Below, in pieces: positions 18,695-28,908 of a stretch of DNA of 64,000 bases. Source of the stretch: Rhodocyclaceae bacterium (GTDB lineage Bacteria; Pseudomonadota; Gammaproteobacteria; Burkholderiales; Rhodocyclaceae); assembly GCA_026417115.1 (NCBI GenBank), contig JAOADW010000003.1:1-64000 (forward strand), read 5' to 3'. Position numbers and translations under genes: made by a program. The notes beneath the pieces are model-generated. The model made no database searches, had not been told where the DNA came from, and saw nothing but the letters and a program-made list of their open reading frames with translations. The number at the start of each line of letters is the position of its first letter. Within the stretch, counting starts at the first letter, position 1.

Positions 18695-20347
18695 TTACAT
18701 ATTCATGTAAATCGGCCCTTCGCCCCCTTGAGGCGGCTGCCAATCGATGTTTTGGAGAGGATCCTTGATGTCACAGGTCTTGCAGTGCAGGCAGTTCTGC
18801 GCATTGATCTGCAGGCGCGGATTCTCTCCTCCCGAGTCATAAACGATTTCATAGACGCCTGCCGGACAATAGCGTTGTTCAGGCGACGCAAAACGTGCGA
18901 GATTGATCTCGAGGGCGAGCGCGGGATTTTTTAGATGCAGGTGACAAGGCTGGTCTTCGCTGTGGTGGGTGTTGGAAAGATAGACCGAGGAAAGTCGATC
19001 GAAGGTGAGTATGCCATCGGGCTTGGGATAGTCGATCGGCCGATGTTTGCTGGCAGGCTCAAGCTTGACGTGGTCAGGCGTAAGCGACAGCGTCCAAGGC
19101 GCCTTGCCACGCAGCACGAGCTGATCGAAGGCAAAGAGCAGGGCGCCTGGATAAAGGCCACGATTCAGTAGCGGCTTGAAATTGCGCGCGCGGTAGAGTT
19201 CGTCATAAAGCCAGGAGGCGCGGAATCGCTCGCAATAACCGGTGAGCTCGTCGTGGGCGCGACCTTGTGCGAGCGCCTCGGCGATCGCTTCGGCGGCAAG
19301 CATGCCGGATTTGATCGCAGCATGGGAGCCTTTGATGCGCGCTGCGACGAGAAAACCCGCGTCATCGCCAATGAGCGCGCCGCCAGGAAAGATGAGCCGG
19401 GGCAAAGCTGGCAAGCCTCCAGCAACGAGCGCACGGGCGCCATAGGCGAGCCTTTCTCCGCCTTTGAACATCGGCACAAGCAGCGGGTGCGTCTTCAGAC
19501 GCTGCATTTCCTCGTAAGGCGAGAGATAGGGATTTCGATAGCCGAGGCCGACGACGAGACCGAAGGAAACGAGATTGGGACGATCCGGAGAGGCGTAGTG
19601 GTAGCAAAATCCGCCGCCATAGGTGTGCGCATCCAGCGGCCATCCAACTGTGTGCATGACCAACCCCTTGACATGTTGCGTGGGCTCGATGCGCCAAAGC
19701 TCTTTGAGTCCGAGTCCATAGACCTGGGGCTGTGCGCCCGCACGCAGGTCGAAGATCGCTTCGAGCCGTTTGCCCAGGTGGCCACGGCAGCCTTCGGCGA
19801 ACAGGGTGTATTTCGCCCGCAAGGCCATGCCCGGTTGGAAATTCGGCCCCCTCGTTCCGTCTTTCTTGACGCCCATGTCGCCCGTGAGCACGCCTTTGAC
19901 GACGCCGTCCTCGAGAAGCAGCTCGGCGCCGACGAAGCCGGGGTAGATCTCCACGCCCAGCTGCTCGGCTTCCTTGCCGAGCCATTTGCAGACTTCGCCC
20001 AAGCTGACGATGTAGCAACCGTCGTTTGCGAAACATTGCGGCAACAAGGCGGTGGGGATGCGTAAACTCCCGCGCTCGGTGAGGAAAAGAAATCGATCTT
20101 CGGTCACCGGCGTATCGATGGGAGCACCGCGGCTTTGCCAGTCGGGAAAGAGCTCGGAAAGCGCCCGTGGATCCATGACGGCCCCGGAGAGGATATGCGC
20201 GCCGATCTCCCCGCCTTTCTCGATTACGCACACGGAAAGCTCGGGGACGAGCTGTTTGAGGCGAATCGCGGCAGACAGGCCAGAGGGGCCGCCACCGACG
20301 ATCACGACATCGAATTCCATTGATTCACGTGCCACCTCGGCGGCCAT
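18695..20347 (-). CDS. Electron transfer flavoprotein-ubiquinone oxidoreductase
   Basis: FAD motif VIVGGGPSGLSAAIRLKQ and C-terminal 4Fe-4S region INAQNCLHCKTCDIKDPLQNIDWQPPQGGEGPIYMNM. Confidence 0.97.
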   Translation of the reverse strand: MAAEVARESMEFDVVIVGGGPSGLSAAIRLKQLVPELSVCVIEKGGEIGAHILSGAVMDPRALSELFPDWQSRGAPIDTPVTEDRFLFLTERGSLRIPTALLPQCFANDGCYIVSLGEVCKWLGKEAEQLGVEIYPGFVGAELLLEDGVVKGVLTGDMGVKKDGTRGPNFQPGMALRAKYTLFAEGCRGHLGKRLEAIFDLRAGAQPQVYGLGLKELWRIEPTQHVKGLVMHTVGWPLDAHTYGGGFCYHYASPDRPNLVSFGLVVGLGYRNPYLSPYEEMQRLKTHPLLVPMFKGGERLAYGARALVAGGLPALPRLIFPGGALIGDDAGFLVAARIKGSHAAIKSGMLAAEAIAEALAQGRAHDELTGYCERFRASWLYDELYRARNFKPLLNRGLYPGALLFAFDQLVLRGKAPWTLSLTPDHVKLEPASKHRPIDYPKPDGILTFDRLSSVYLSNTHHSEDQPCHLHLKNPALALEINLARFASPEQRYCPAGVYEIVYDSGGENPRLQINAQNCLHCKTCDIKDPLQNIDWQPPQGGEGPIYMNM

Positions 20348-20413
20348 GTTTTTCTCCTTGGGTCAGGATAAGCGATGATTATAATGAGTCAGGTTTCCCG
20401 CTTTTTCCTGGCC

Positions 20414-20827
20414 ATGGAGTCTTTACGTCATCCGGTTCATGTTTGCCGCCTTGCCGTGCGCTGGGGCGATCTCGATGCGCTTGGACACGTCAATAACACG
20501 GTTTATTTTCGCTATGCAGAGCAAGCGCGCATCGAGTGGCTGGCAAGCCTCGGGTTTACCGATATTGTGACGGTCGAGGAAGGCCCCGTGCTGGTCAATG
20601 CGCAATGTACTTTCTTGAAGCCGCTTGGCTACCCGGCGACGATCGACGTGACGACGCTGATTGGCCGACCGGGACGCTCGAGCCTGCCGACGTTTTTCGA
20701 AATTCGCCTCGCCGAGGACGGGAGACTCTTTGCGGAAGGCGCGGCAAAAATCGTCTGGTGGAATCCCAAGACGGGGAAATCCTTACCGCTCCCCGATCGT
20801 TTGCGAAGGCTCTATCCCTATGTCTGA
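20414..20827 (+). CDS. Acyl-CoA thioester hydrolase (4HBT family)
   Basis: [29 protein letters not shown] hot-dog motif. ORF opens at 20375; start 20414 preferred because a TATAAT lies at 20380-20385. Confidence 0.85.
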   Translation: MESLRHPVHVCRLAVRWGDLDALGHVNNTVYFRYAEQARIEWLASLGFTDIVTVEEGPVLVNAQCTFLKPLGYPATIDVTTLIGRPGRSSLPTFFEIRLAEDGRLFAEGAAKIVWWNPKTGKSLPLPDRLRRLYPYV

Positions 20828-22769
20828 TCCAACGCGACTCTGGCAACCTTCTTCCGAACGAATGTTGTGCAGCCAATTGGCCGCTTTCGCGCGTCTTTAT
20901 CGCCTCCCTCTGGATTATCCCGAACTACACCGCTGGTCAATAGACAACCCAGAGGCTTTCTGGTCGCAGGTGTGGGATTTTTGCGGCGTCATCGGCGAGA
21001 AAGGCTCTGTCATTTTGCGCGAGGGCGATCGCATGCCGGGCGCCCAATGGTTTCCCGAGGCGCGCCTCAATTTCGCCAGAAATCTCTTGCGCCGGCGCGA
21101 TGATGAGACGGCGCTCGTTTTCTGGGGCGAGGACAAACTGATCCGGCGCATGAGCTGGGGCGATCTCTACCGGCGCGTGGCGCGGCTGGCTGCCGCCATG
21201 AAAAACGAGGGCGTGGTTGCAGGCGATGTCGTGGCTGCCTACATGCCCAACATGCCTGAAACACTGATCACGATGCTCGCCGCCGCTTCGCTCGGCGCGA
21301 TCTTCACGTCCGCCTCGCCCGACTTCGGCGCAGCCGGCGTGCTCGATCGGTTCGGGCAAGTCGCGCCAAAGCTCCTCTTCGTCGCCGATGGCTACTATTA
21401 CAACGGCAAGACATTCGATTCCCTGCCGAAAGTGAAGGACATCGTCGTTGGTCTGCCCACGGTGAGAAAGACCATTGTTGCGCGCTACACACGCAAAGAA
21501 AGGCATGAGATCGGGGAGATCCCCAATGCCGTGATGCTGCGCACCTTCGTGGACCCCTTCCGTTGGCAGACCGAAATCGATTTTGTCGAGCTTCCGTTCG
21601 CTCATCCGCTCTATATCCTCTATTCATCCGGCACGACTGGCGCGCCCAAATGCATCGTCCATTCGGCGGGCGGCACGCTCTTGCAACATCTGAAGGAACA
21701 TCGTCTGCACGCCGACATCGGGCCGAAAGATCGACTGTTTTATTTCACGACCTGTGGCTGGATGATGTGGAACTGGCTCGTCTCAGGCCTGGCAAGCGAG
21801 GCGACCTTGCTTCTTTATGACGGCTCCCCCTTCGCCGGCGGCGGACGCATTTTGTTCGACTATGCCGATGCCGAAGGCATGACATGTTTCGGCACCTCGG
21901 CAAAATTCATCGACGCCTGCGCCAAAGCGGGGCTTGAGCCGATCAAGACGCATCAGTTGGCGGCGTTGCGCACGGTGTTCTCCACCGGAAGTCCTTTGTC
22001 TCCCGAGGGATTCGATTATGTCTATCGCGCCTGGAAAAGGGATGTGCAATTGGCCTCGATCTCGGGGGGAACCGACATCGTGTCTTGTTTCGTGCTCGGC
22101 AACCCCATCCAGCCGGTATATCGCGGCGAAATACAAGGGCCGGGGCTTGGCATGGCGGTGGATGTATTTGACGACCAGGGGCGGTCGTTGCCGCCCGGCC
22201 AAAAAGGAGAGCTCGTCTGTACGCAGCCGTTTCCTTCCATGCCGATCGGTTTCTGGAATGATCCCGAGGGGAAGAAATATCACGCCGCCTATTTCAGCCG
22301 CTACGCCAACATATGGCATCACGGCGACTTTGCCGAAAAAACGCCGCATGGTGGCTACATCATCCACGGCCGCTCTGACGCGACGCTCAATCCGGGCGGG
22401 GTGCGCATCGGCACCGCCGAGATTTATCGCCAGGTAGAAAAGCTGCCCGAAGTGGTCGAGTCACTCGTGATCGGCCAGGATTGGCAAGGAGACGTGCGCA
22501 TCGTGCTCTTCGTGCGCCTACGCGACGGCACAAGCCTCGATGAGGCGCTCCAGGAACGCATCCGGCGGCTAATCCGTGAGAATGCCTCGCCGCGCCATGT
22601 GCCGGCGAAGATCGTGCAAGTGCCGGACATTCCTCGCACCAAAAGCGGCAAGATCGTCGAGCTTGCCGTACGCGAGGTCGTGCATGGGCGCCCCGTCAAA
22701 AATCGCGAAGCGCTCGCCAATCCCGAAGCGCTCGAGCATTTTTGCAACCGTCCTGAGCTGATGAGCTGA
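20820..22769 (+). CDS. Acetoacetyl-CoA synthetase
   Basis: AMP-binding motif [30 protein letters not shown]; overlaps the thioesterase stop. Confidence 0.93.
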   Translation: MSDPTRLWQPSSERMLCSQLAAFARLYRLPLDYPELHRWSIDNPEAFWSQVWDFCGVIGEKGSVILREGDRMPGAQWFPEARLNFARNLLRRRDDETALVFWGEDKLIRRMSWGDLYRRVARLAAAMKNEGVVAGDVVAAYMPNMPETLITMLAAASLGAIFTSASPDFGAAGVLDRFGQVAPKLLFVADGYYYNGKTFDSLPKVKDIVVGLPTVRKTIVARYTRKERHEIGEIPNAVMLRTFVDPFRWQTEIDFVELPFAHPLYILYSSGTTGAPKCIVHSAGGTLLQHLKEHRLHADIGPKDRLFYFTTCGWMMWNWLVSGLASEATLLLYDGSPFAGGGRILFDYADAEGMTCFGTSAKFIDACAKAGLEPIKTHQLAALRTVFSTGSPLSPEGFDYVYRAWKRDVQLASISGGTDIVSCFVLGNPIQPVYRGEIQGPGLGMAVDVFDDQGRSLPPGQKGELVCTQPFPSMPIGFWNDPEGKKYHAAYFSRYANIWHHGDFAEKTPHGGYIIHGRSDATLNPGGVRIGTAEIYRQVEKLPEVVESLVIGQDWQGDVRIVLFVRLRDGTSLDEALQERIRRLIRENASPRHVPAKIVQVPDIPRTKSGKIVELAVREVVHGRPVKNREALANPEALEHFCNRPELMS

Positions 22770-23477
22770 TTATCCGCCCAAGGCGGCGATCTCTTGGGCA
22801 TTGAGGATTTCCATCGTTTCATCGCCGAGCGCCATGCCATAAATGCGCTGCTTGGTCAGAAACGCGAGGTCGGATGCAGACAAGCTGAAACTCGCGAAAA
22901 TGGGGATCAGCTTGCGCTCCCGATACTCTGGAAAATAATCCCAGACTTCACCGCTGAGCAAAAAAGCAGCGAAGTCCTTGAAATATTCGGGACGCAGACT
23001 TGCCTTGACTTCTACCAGTAAGAAATGATCGGGCCATGCGGCGACCGTATCGAATTCGCGCATTTTACCCCTTTGCTCGTGGTGCGATCTTTTGACGCGC
23101 AGACCAAGAAACTCGAAGGTGCTGGCGCCGAAAAGCTCTTTGGCGATGCGGGGGATGTTGGGATAGACGAGGTCTTCGGCAATCGATCCCCATTTATTGA
23201 CGAGTTCGCCCCAACGGCGATTCATCTCCTTTCGATCGGCGCGAACCTCGTTCTTGAACTCGGCCATTTCGTTCTTGAACTCGGCCATTTCGTTCTTGAA
23301 CTCGGCCATTTCGTTCTTGAACTCGGCCATTTCGTTCTTGAACTCCAGCATTTCGATTTTGAAATCGGCCATTTCTTTGGCGAGATCGCGCAGTTGTAGC
23401 TCGGTCATGTATTGGGCATGAGCCAACTTGACCAAAGCTTCTTCGAGCGTGTCGACGCGTGTGGCGAGTTCTGTCAT
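22770..23477 (-). CDS. Coiled-coil protein with C-terminal PD-(D/E)XK-like domain (DUF3782-like)
   Basis: Heptad repeats MAEFKNE followed by REFDTVAAWPDHFLLVEVKAS, resembling the D...ExK catalytic core; start overlaps rlmJ stop (ATGA). Confidence 0.7.
   Translation of the reverse strand: MTELATRVDTLEEALVKLAHAQYMTELQLRDLAKEMADFKIEMLEFKNEMAEFKNEMAEFKNEMAEFKNEMAEFKNEVRADRKEMNRRWGELVNKWGSIAEDLVYPNIPRIAKELFGASTFEFLGLRVKRSHHEQRGKMREFDTVAAWPDHFLLVEVKASLRPEYFKDFAAFLLSGEVWDYFPEYRERKLIPIFASFSLSASDLAFLTKQRIYGMALGDETMEILNAQEIAALGG
23249..23374. repeat. 21-bp tandem repeat (4 perfect plus 2 degenerate units)
   Basis: Unit cgttcttgaactcggccattt at 23249, 23270, 23291 and 23312; degenerate copies at 23333 and 23354. 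Confidence 0.97.
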
Positions 23478-24385
23478 CTTCTGGCAGGCGCGGGACGAGT
23501 CCGCCTCTCATCGTATCGCAAAATGCTTGGGAATGGAAAGCTTTCGCAGAATCCTTTGGAGCTGCCGCTTCCCTCGCCAAGGACGTCAGCCAGCCAAGGA
23601 AGGGCATCCGAGGTTGCTGCGTGCAACGTTGCGGGTGGGTTGAGCACAAAGACACCACAACCTGGCATGCCCTTGTCGTCGGGCGCTGGAGGCCGCAATA
23701 CGAGACGCGCATCCAGCCATCGCGAAGCGAGCCGGCGCAGGCGCTGAGGGAGCTCTTGGCTTTCTCGGCGGGCAAGCCAGGGATACCAGACGAGGGCGAG
23801 GCCCGTGGGAAACCGGTCCAGCAGATCTTTCAAGGCCGTCACGACACGGGCGTAATCCCGCTTGTCCTCATAGGGAGGGTCGATGATCACGAGGCCCCGC
23901 CGTGGAGGAGGCGGCAGGAGCGCAGGCAAGGCGAGGAATCCATCCTCTTGCCGGATGGTTGTCCGTTTCGTGGCATCGTTGGCGGCGCCTGCAATCGTCT
24001 CGGCCAATAGACGTATGTCGGTGGGATGGAGCTCGAAGAAGCGCAGGCGGTCGCACGCACGACTTGCCCGCAAAGCGAGCAATGGCGAGCCGGGATAGCG
24101 GCGCAGCTTGCCGTCTGGGTTTTCGGCGCGCACGGCGGCCAGGTAACGCAGCAAAAGCGGCGGAGGATTGGTCGCACGCCAGAGGCGACCAATGCCCGTG
24201 CGCCACTCCCCATGTTCTTTGCCGCGGCCGGCATCGAGTCGATAACCGCCCGCGCCGGCGAAGAGATCGATCACCCAATACGGTTTGTCTTTCTGATTGA
24301 GATGATCGAGAAGACGGATGAGAATCGCGTGCTTGAGCACATCGCCGAAGTTGCCCGCGTGATAGACATGACGATAGCTCAGCAT
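23474..24385 (-). CDS. rlmJ: 23S rRNA (adenine2030-N6)-methyltransferase
   Basis: MLSYRHVYHAGNFGDVLKHAILIRLLDHL; GLVIIDPPYEDKRDY catalytic motif. Confidence 0.94.
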   Translation of the reverse strand: MLSYRHVYHAGNFGDVLKHAILIRLLDHLNQKDKPYWVIDLFAGAGGYRLDAGRGKEHGEWRTGIGRLWRATNPPPLLLRYLAAVRAENPDGKLRRYPGSPLLALRASRACDRLRFFELHPTDIRLLAETIAGAANDATKRTTIRQEDGFLALPALLPPPPRRGLVIIDPPYEDKRDYARVVTALKDLLDRFPTGLALVWYPWLARRESQELPQRLRRLASRWLDARLVLRPPAPDDKGMPGCGVFVLNPPATLHAATSDALPWLADVLGEGSGSSKGFCESFPFPSILRYDERRTRPAPARR

Positions 24386-24400
24386 GCTTTCTGCATCTGA

Positions 24401-24790
24401 TCAGACGCTGCTGATCGCGCGCTCGATCTTCTTGTCGGCTTCTGCCGCCATTGCCTGCAGTTTCGGATCCCCCAGGATGGCGAGCATCGCCGTGGGCTTG
24501 ACGAATTCGAGGGAAATCTTTCCCGGCGCGATTTCGCGCACTACGGCGTTGCAGGGCAACAAGCTTGCGACGTCGCTGCATTCGCGATAAGCGGTAAGCG
24601 CAAGTTGTGGATGGCAAGCGCCGAGAATCACCGTGGGAACGATGGTCTCGCCCGTTTTTTCCTTGATCTTGGCGTGCATGTCGATGCGTGTGAGAACGCC
24701 GAAACCTTCTGCGGCAAGCGCTTGGGTGGCGCGTGCGATGGCTTCATCGAGCGTCGTTTCGATCACCCGTTTGAAATTGATCGTCTGCAT
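24401..24790 (-). CDS. DUF302 domain-containing protein
   Basis: DEAIARATQALAAEGFGVLTRIDMHAKIKEKTGE...VILGACHPQLALTAY...LLPCNAVVRE typical of DUF302. Confidence 0.9.
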   Translation of the reverse strand: MQTINFKRVIETTLDEAIARATQALAAEGFGVLTRIDMHAKIKEKTGETIVPTVILGACHPQLALTAYRECSDVASLLPCNAVVREIAPGKISLEFVKPTAMLAILGDPKLQAMAAEADKKIERAISSV

Positions 24791-24799
24791 GGGGGCCTC

Positions 24800-25693
24800 C
24801 TAAGGCAAGTCTTCACGGTGCAAGAGAAAAACCTTGTTGTCTCCGTCATCGCCGTCGAGCCAGAGGAAAGGAAGATCGGGAAAGGCCCTCTCGATGATGG
24901 TGCGGTTATGGCCAATTTCCACAATCAGCAATCCTTTGGGCTTTAGATGCTTCTTGGCCTCGCGGAGGATGCGGCGAACGATGTCAAGGCCTTCTTTACC
25001 CCCCGCGAGCGCAATTTCCGGCTCGTGTCGATATTCAGGCGGCAGCGCGCGCATCGATTCTGCCGTCACGTAAGGAGGATTGCTGATGATCAAGTCATAT
25101 TTGCGGCGACGGAGGGGGGCAAAAAGGTCGCCCTGCCAAAGTCGGATGCGCGCGGCGAGATGATAGTCGTCGACGTTGCGGCGCGCGACCGCGAGTGCGT
25201 CCTCGGATAAGTCGGTTGCATCGACATGGGCATGGGGGAAAGCATGCGCTGCCAGAATCGCAAGACAGCCAGAGCCGGTGCACAAATCGAGCGCATCCTC
25301 GATCGTTTCCGGCGCTTGGATCCATGGCGCCAGGCCCTCGACGAGCAAAGGGGCGAGATAGGAGCGAGGGATCAGCACGCGCTCGTCGACATAAAAGCGG
25401 AAACCAGCCTGCCAGGCTTCGTTGAGCAAATAGGCGGTGGGTTTGCGTTCGCTGATGCGGCGCTCGATCAATGCGAACAGGCGTTGTCGCTCGCTCAAGG
25501 TGAGGCGGGCATCCAAGTAGGGATCGAGGCGATCGGGCGGAAGGTGCAAGGCAGAAAGGATCAGCCATGCGGCTTCGTCATGGGCATTCTCACATCCATG
25601 CCCGAAGAAGAGCTTGGCTTCTCTGAAGCGACTGATGCTCCACCGCCACCAGTCGCGCAAGGTGACGAGTTCATCTGGAAATGCGAGAGCCAT
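24800..25693 (-). CDS. prmB: Ribosomal protein L3 glutamine methyltransferase
   Basis: ALDLCTGSGCLAILAAHAFP and IISNPPYVTAESM; start set at ATG 25693. Confidence 0.93.
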   Translation of the reverse strand: MALAFPDELVTLRDWWRWSISRFREAKLFFGHGCENAHDEAAWLILSALHLPPDRLDPYLDARLTLSERQRLFALIERRISERKPTAYLLNEAWQAGFRFYVDERVLIPRSYLAPLLVEGLAPWIQAPETIEDALDLCTGSGCLAILAAHAFPHAHVDATDLSEDALAVARRNVDDYHLAARIRLWQGDLFAPLRRRKYDLIISNPPYVTAESMRALPPEYRHEPEIALAGGKEGLDIVRRILREAKKHLKPKGLLIVEIGHNRTIIERAFPDLPFLWLDGDDGDNKVFLLHREDLP

Positions 25694-25704
25694 GGAAAGG
25701 ATCG

Positions 25705-26856
25705 TTATGCCTTGGGTGTGTGCAGCAAGTTGCGGAAGGTGGCTTCGTAGATGCGGGCAAGCGGTTCTAATGTGGCGACGTCGATGCATTCATCGACTTT
25801 GTGGATGCTCGCATTGAGGGGGCCAAACTCGACGACCTCGGGACAGATTTCCGCGATGAAGCGACCGTCCGAGGTGCCGCCGCTCGTGGAGAGCTCCGGC
25901 AGGCGGCCCGTCTCGGCGCAAATGGCCTGGGAGAGCGCTTCAACCAAGCGACCCGGGCGGGTGAGGAAAGGTTTGCCGCCCAGCGTCCAGGCAAGGTCGA
26001 ACTCAAGACCATGGCGAGCGAGGATCTGCTCGACGCGCGTTTTCAAGGAATCTACGCTGCTTGCGGTGGAAAAGCGAAAGTTGAACGAGATCTCGCAGCG
26101 CGCGGGGACGACGTTCGTCGCGCCCGTGCCTGCATGGATATTGGAGATTTGGAAGGAGGTTGGCGGAAAGAATTCATTGCCTTCGTCCCAACGCGTGGCG
26201 ATGAGTTCAGCCAGGGCAGGGGCAGCGAGATGGATCGGGTTTCTTACTTTTTCGGGATAGGCGACATGGCCTTGGAGACCCTGCACGATCAGGTGGCCAG
26301 TGAGAGAGCCGCGGCGACCGTTTTTGATGACATCGCCGAAACACACTGCAGACGTGGGCTCGCCCACTACGCAATAATCGGGAATTTCATGGCGCGCACG
26401 CAAGGTCTCGACGACTTTTACCGTGCCATCGGTGGCTTCGCCTTCTTCGTCGGACGTCAGCAAAAAGGCAAGTGATCCGCAGAGGGATTCTTTACGGCGC
26501 AGGAGGCGTTTGGCGGCAATGACGGCCGCCGCAAGCGAGGATTTCATGTCCGCCGCGCCACGGCCATAGAGCCTGCCCTCGCGCACGGTTGGCGTGAATG
26601 GGTCGCTCGTCCATGCCGAGAGTGGGCCAGGAGGAACGACGTCCGTATGACCAGCGAAGACGACGAGGGGGCGTGACGTCCCCCATCTCGCCCAGAGGTT
26701 GGCTACTCGGCCCGTCGCACCCGTGCTGTCGAGCCGCTCGCAGGAAAAGCCTGCCTCGGCAAGCTCGTGGGCGATCAGCTCGAGACAGCCGGCATCCGCC
26801 GGCGTGACCGATGGCCGCGCGATCAGCGCTTGGGCTAAAGCGAGCACCTCGCTCAT
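25705..26856 (-). CDS. dapE: Succinyl-diaminopimelate desuccinylase
   Basis: [52 protein letters not shown]. Confidence 0.97.
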   Translation of the reverse strand: MSEVLALAQALIARPSVTPADAGCLELIAHELAEAGFSCERLDSTGATGRVANLWARWGTSRPLVVFAGHTDVVPPGPLSAWTSDPFTPTVREGRLYGRGAADMKSSLAAAVIAAKRLLRRKESLCGSLAFLLTSDEEGEATDGTVKVVETLRARHEIPDYCVVGEPTSAVCFGDVIKNGRRGSLTGHLIVQGLQGHVAYPEKVRNPIHLAAPALAELIATRWDEGNEFFPPTSFQISNIHAGTGATNVVPARCEISFNFRFSTASSVDSLKTRVEQILARHGLEFDLAWTLGGKPFLTRPGRLVEALSQAICAETGRLPELSTSGGTSDGRFIAEICPEVVEFGPLNASIHKVDECIDVATLEPLARIYEATFRNLLHTPKA

Positions 26857-26862
26857 CGATGT

Positions 26863-28041
26863 CTACTCGATCGTAAGCGTGAATTCGGCGAAACTTGTGC
26901 CGGATTCGTTGGTCGTGGTGGTGGCCATCGGCGGCACCAGAGGGCCGCTGGTCTTTTCGCGTTCCTTGCTCGTCGGGGGGGCGCCCGCGTTTTCGATCAG
27001 CCAGTGCAAATTGTTCGGCGAGTCGGCATATGCCAGCGCTTCATCCAGGGTAATGACGTTGTCTTTATAGAGGCGATAGAGTGATTGTTCGAAGGTCTGA
27101 GAGCCTGGCGTTAGACTTTGTTCCATCGCTTCCTTGATCCCGTCGAGATCGCCCTTGGCAATCAGATCGCTGACAAGCCGCGTGTTCAACATGACCTCAC
27201 AGGCGGGTGTGCGCGAACCATCCGGCTTCGTCACGAGACGCTGCGCCGAGATCGCGCGCAGCGTGACGGAGAGGTCTGCGAGCAGCGCGGGGCGATTCTC
27301 CAAAGGATAGAAGCTGATGATGCGCGCGAGTGAATGATAGCTGTTGTTGGCATGCAACGTCGCGAGAACTAGATGGCCCGATTGCGCGTAGGCGATCGCA
27401 TGCGACATCGTTTCCATGTCGCGGATCTCGCCGATGAAAATGACGTCGGGCGCTTGGCGCAAGGCGTTTCTGAGCGCAGTGTGATAATCGCGCGTGTCGA
27501 TGCCGATCTCGCGCTGATTGATGATCGACTTCTTGTTGGTGAAGATGAATTCGATCGGGTCTTCGAGTGTGAGGATGTGGCCCGTTTGGCGTTCGTTGCG
27601 GTGCTCGATGAGAGAAGCAAGGGTTGTGGACTTGCCGGACCCCGTGGCGCCGACGACGAGAAAAAGGCCGCGCTTTTCCTGGATCACGTCGAGCAGGATC
27701 GGCGGCAGATTGAGCGTTTCGAACTTTGGAATCTCCGCCGGAATATAGCGCACGACGAACGCTGGCGTGCCTTTTTGACGCATCACCGAAATGCGGAAAT
27801 TGCCCACCCCAGGGATCGGCCGGGCCGTATTGAGCTCGCAGGTCTGTTGGTATTCTGAGAGCTGCTCCGGGGTGAGCATTTCGCGGAGCAGACCCATGAT
27901 GATGTTCGTATCGACGACCTGCTGATTGATCGGCATGGCCACGCCATTGATCTTGATGTTGATCGGCGCGCCGACGGAAGCATAGATGTCCGATGCGCCT
28001 TTCTCGGCCATCAACTGGAAGAGTTTGAGCATCGTGCTCAT
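26863..28041 (-). CDS. pilU: Type IV pilus twitching motility ATPase PilU
   Basis: Walker A VVGATGSGKSTTLASLIEHRN, LTLEDPIEFIF, GEIRDMETM; C-terminal SFAEFTLTIE as in PilU proteins I recall. Confidence 0.9.
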   Translation of the reverse strand: MSTMLKLFQLMAEKGASDIYASVGAPINIKINGVAMPINQQVVDTNIIMGLLREMLTPEQLSEYQQTCELNTARPIPGVGNFRISVMRQKGTPAFVVRYIPAEIPKFETLNLPPILLDVIQEKRGLFLVVGATGSGKSTTLASLIEHRNERQTGHILTLEDPIEFIFTNKKSIINQREIGIDTRDYHTALRNALRQAPDVIFIGEIRDMETMSHAIAYAQSGHLVLATLHANNSYHSLARIISFYPLENRPALLADLSVTLRAISAQRLVTKPDGSRTPACEVMLNTRLVSDLIAKGDLDGIKEAMEQSLTPGSQTFEQSLYRLYKDNVITLDEALAYADSPNNLHWLIENAGAPPTSKEREKTSGPLVPPMATTTTNESGTSFAEFTLTIE

Positions 28042-28065
28042 GGCTTCGGCTTGGCGAAGACGAAC

Positions 28066-28893
28066 TCAATCACGCAGGAGCTCGTTCAGGCTCGTCTTGG
28101 CGCGCGTCTGTGCATCCACTTTCTTGACGATGACGGCGCAGTAGAGACTGTGGCTCCCATCTTTGGCTGGCATGCTGCCTGAGACGACGACCGAGCCTGC
28201 GGGCACTCGTCCCTGGAGGATTTCCCCGGTGGTGCGGTCGAGGATCTTCGTGCTTTGTCCAATGAAGACGCCCATCGAGATCACGCAATCATCTTCGACG
28301 ATGACGCCTTCGACGATTTCCGAACGCGCGCCGATGAAGCAGTTGTCGCCGATGATCGTGGGGTTGGCCTGCAGGGGCTCCAAGACGCCGCCGATGCCCA
28401 CGCCGCCCGATAAATGCACGTTCTTGCCGATTTGTGCGCAGGAACCGACGGTGGCCCAGGTATCGACCATCGTGCCTTCTCCGACATAGGCGCCGATATT
28501 GACGAAGCTTGGCATCAGCACTACGTTCGGCGCGATATAGGAGCCTCGCCGTACGACGGCCCCGGGCACGACGCGGAAGCCGCCTTTTTGGAACATATGC
28601 GTGTCGTAACGGGCGAATTTTGTCGGCACTTTGTCATAGTAGCGGAATACGCCGGACTCCATGACCGTGTTGTCCTCGATACGGAATGACAGCAGCACGG
28701 CCTTCTTGATCCATTGATGCGTGACCCATTGCCCATCGATCTTTTCCGCGACGCGCAGACTACCTTTGTCGAGGCCTTCGAGCACGGTCTGGACAGCCTC
28801 GCCCAGGCGTGCCGGCGCCGTCCCTGGCTTGATGTTGGCGCGATCTTCCCAATAGTGTTCGATCAAGGCTTGGAGTTCGGCGATGTCAGACAT
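28066..28893 (-). CDS. dapD: 2,3,4,5-tetrahydropyridine-2,6-dicarboxylate N-succinyltransferase
   Basis: [66 protein letters not shown]. Confidence 0.97.
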   Translation of the reverse strand: MSDIAELQALIEHYWEDRANIKPGTAPARLGEAVQTVLEGLDKGSLRVAEKIDGQWVTHQWIKKAVLLSFRIEDNTVMESGVFRYYDKVPTKFARYDTHMFQKGGFRVVPGAVVRRGSYIAPNVVLMPSFVNIGAYVGEGTMVDTWATVGSCAQIGKNVHLSGGVGIGGVLEPLQANPTIIGDNCFIGARSEIVEGVIVEDDCVISMGVFIGQSTKILDRTTGEILQGRVPAGSVVVSGSMPAKDGSHSLYCAVIVKKVDAQTRAKTSLNELLRD

Positions 28894-28908
28894 GAAGATT
28901 CCCTTTCC

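Noticed and set aside
23249-23374. CRISPR-like repetition
   Set aside because: Units are directly abutting 21-bp copies with no spacers and are in frame with a coding sequence; this is a coding minisatellite.
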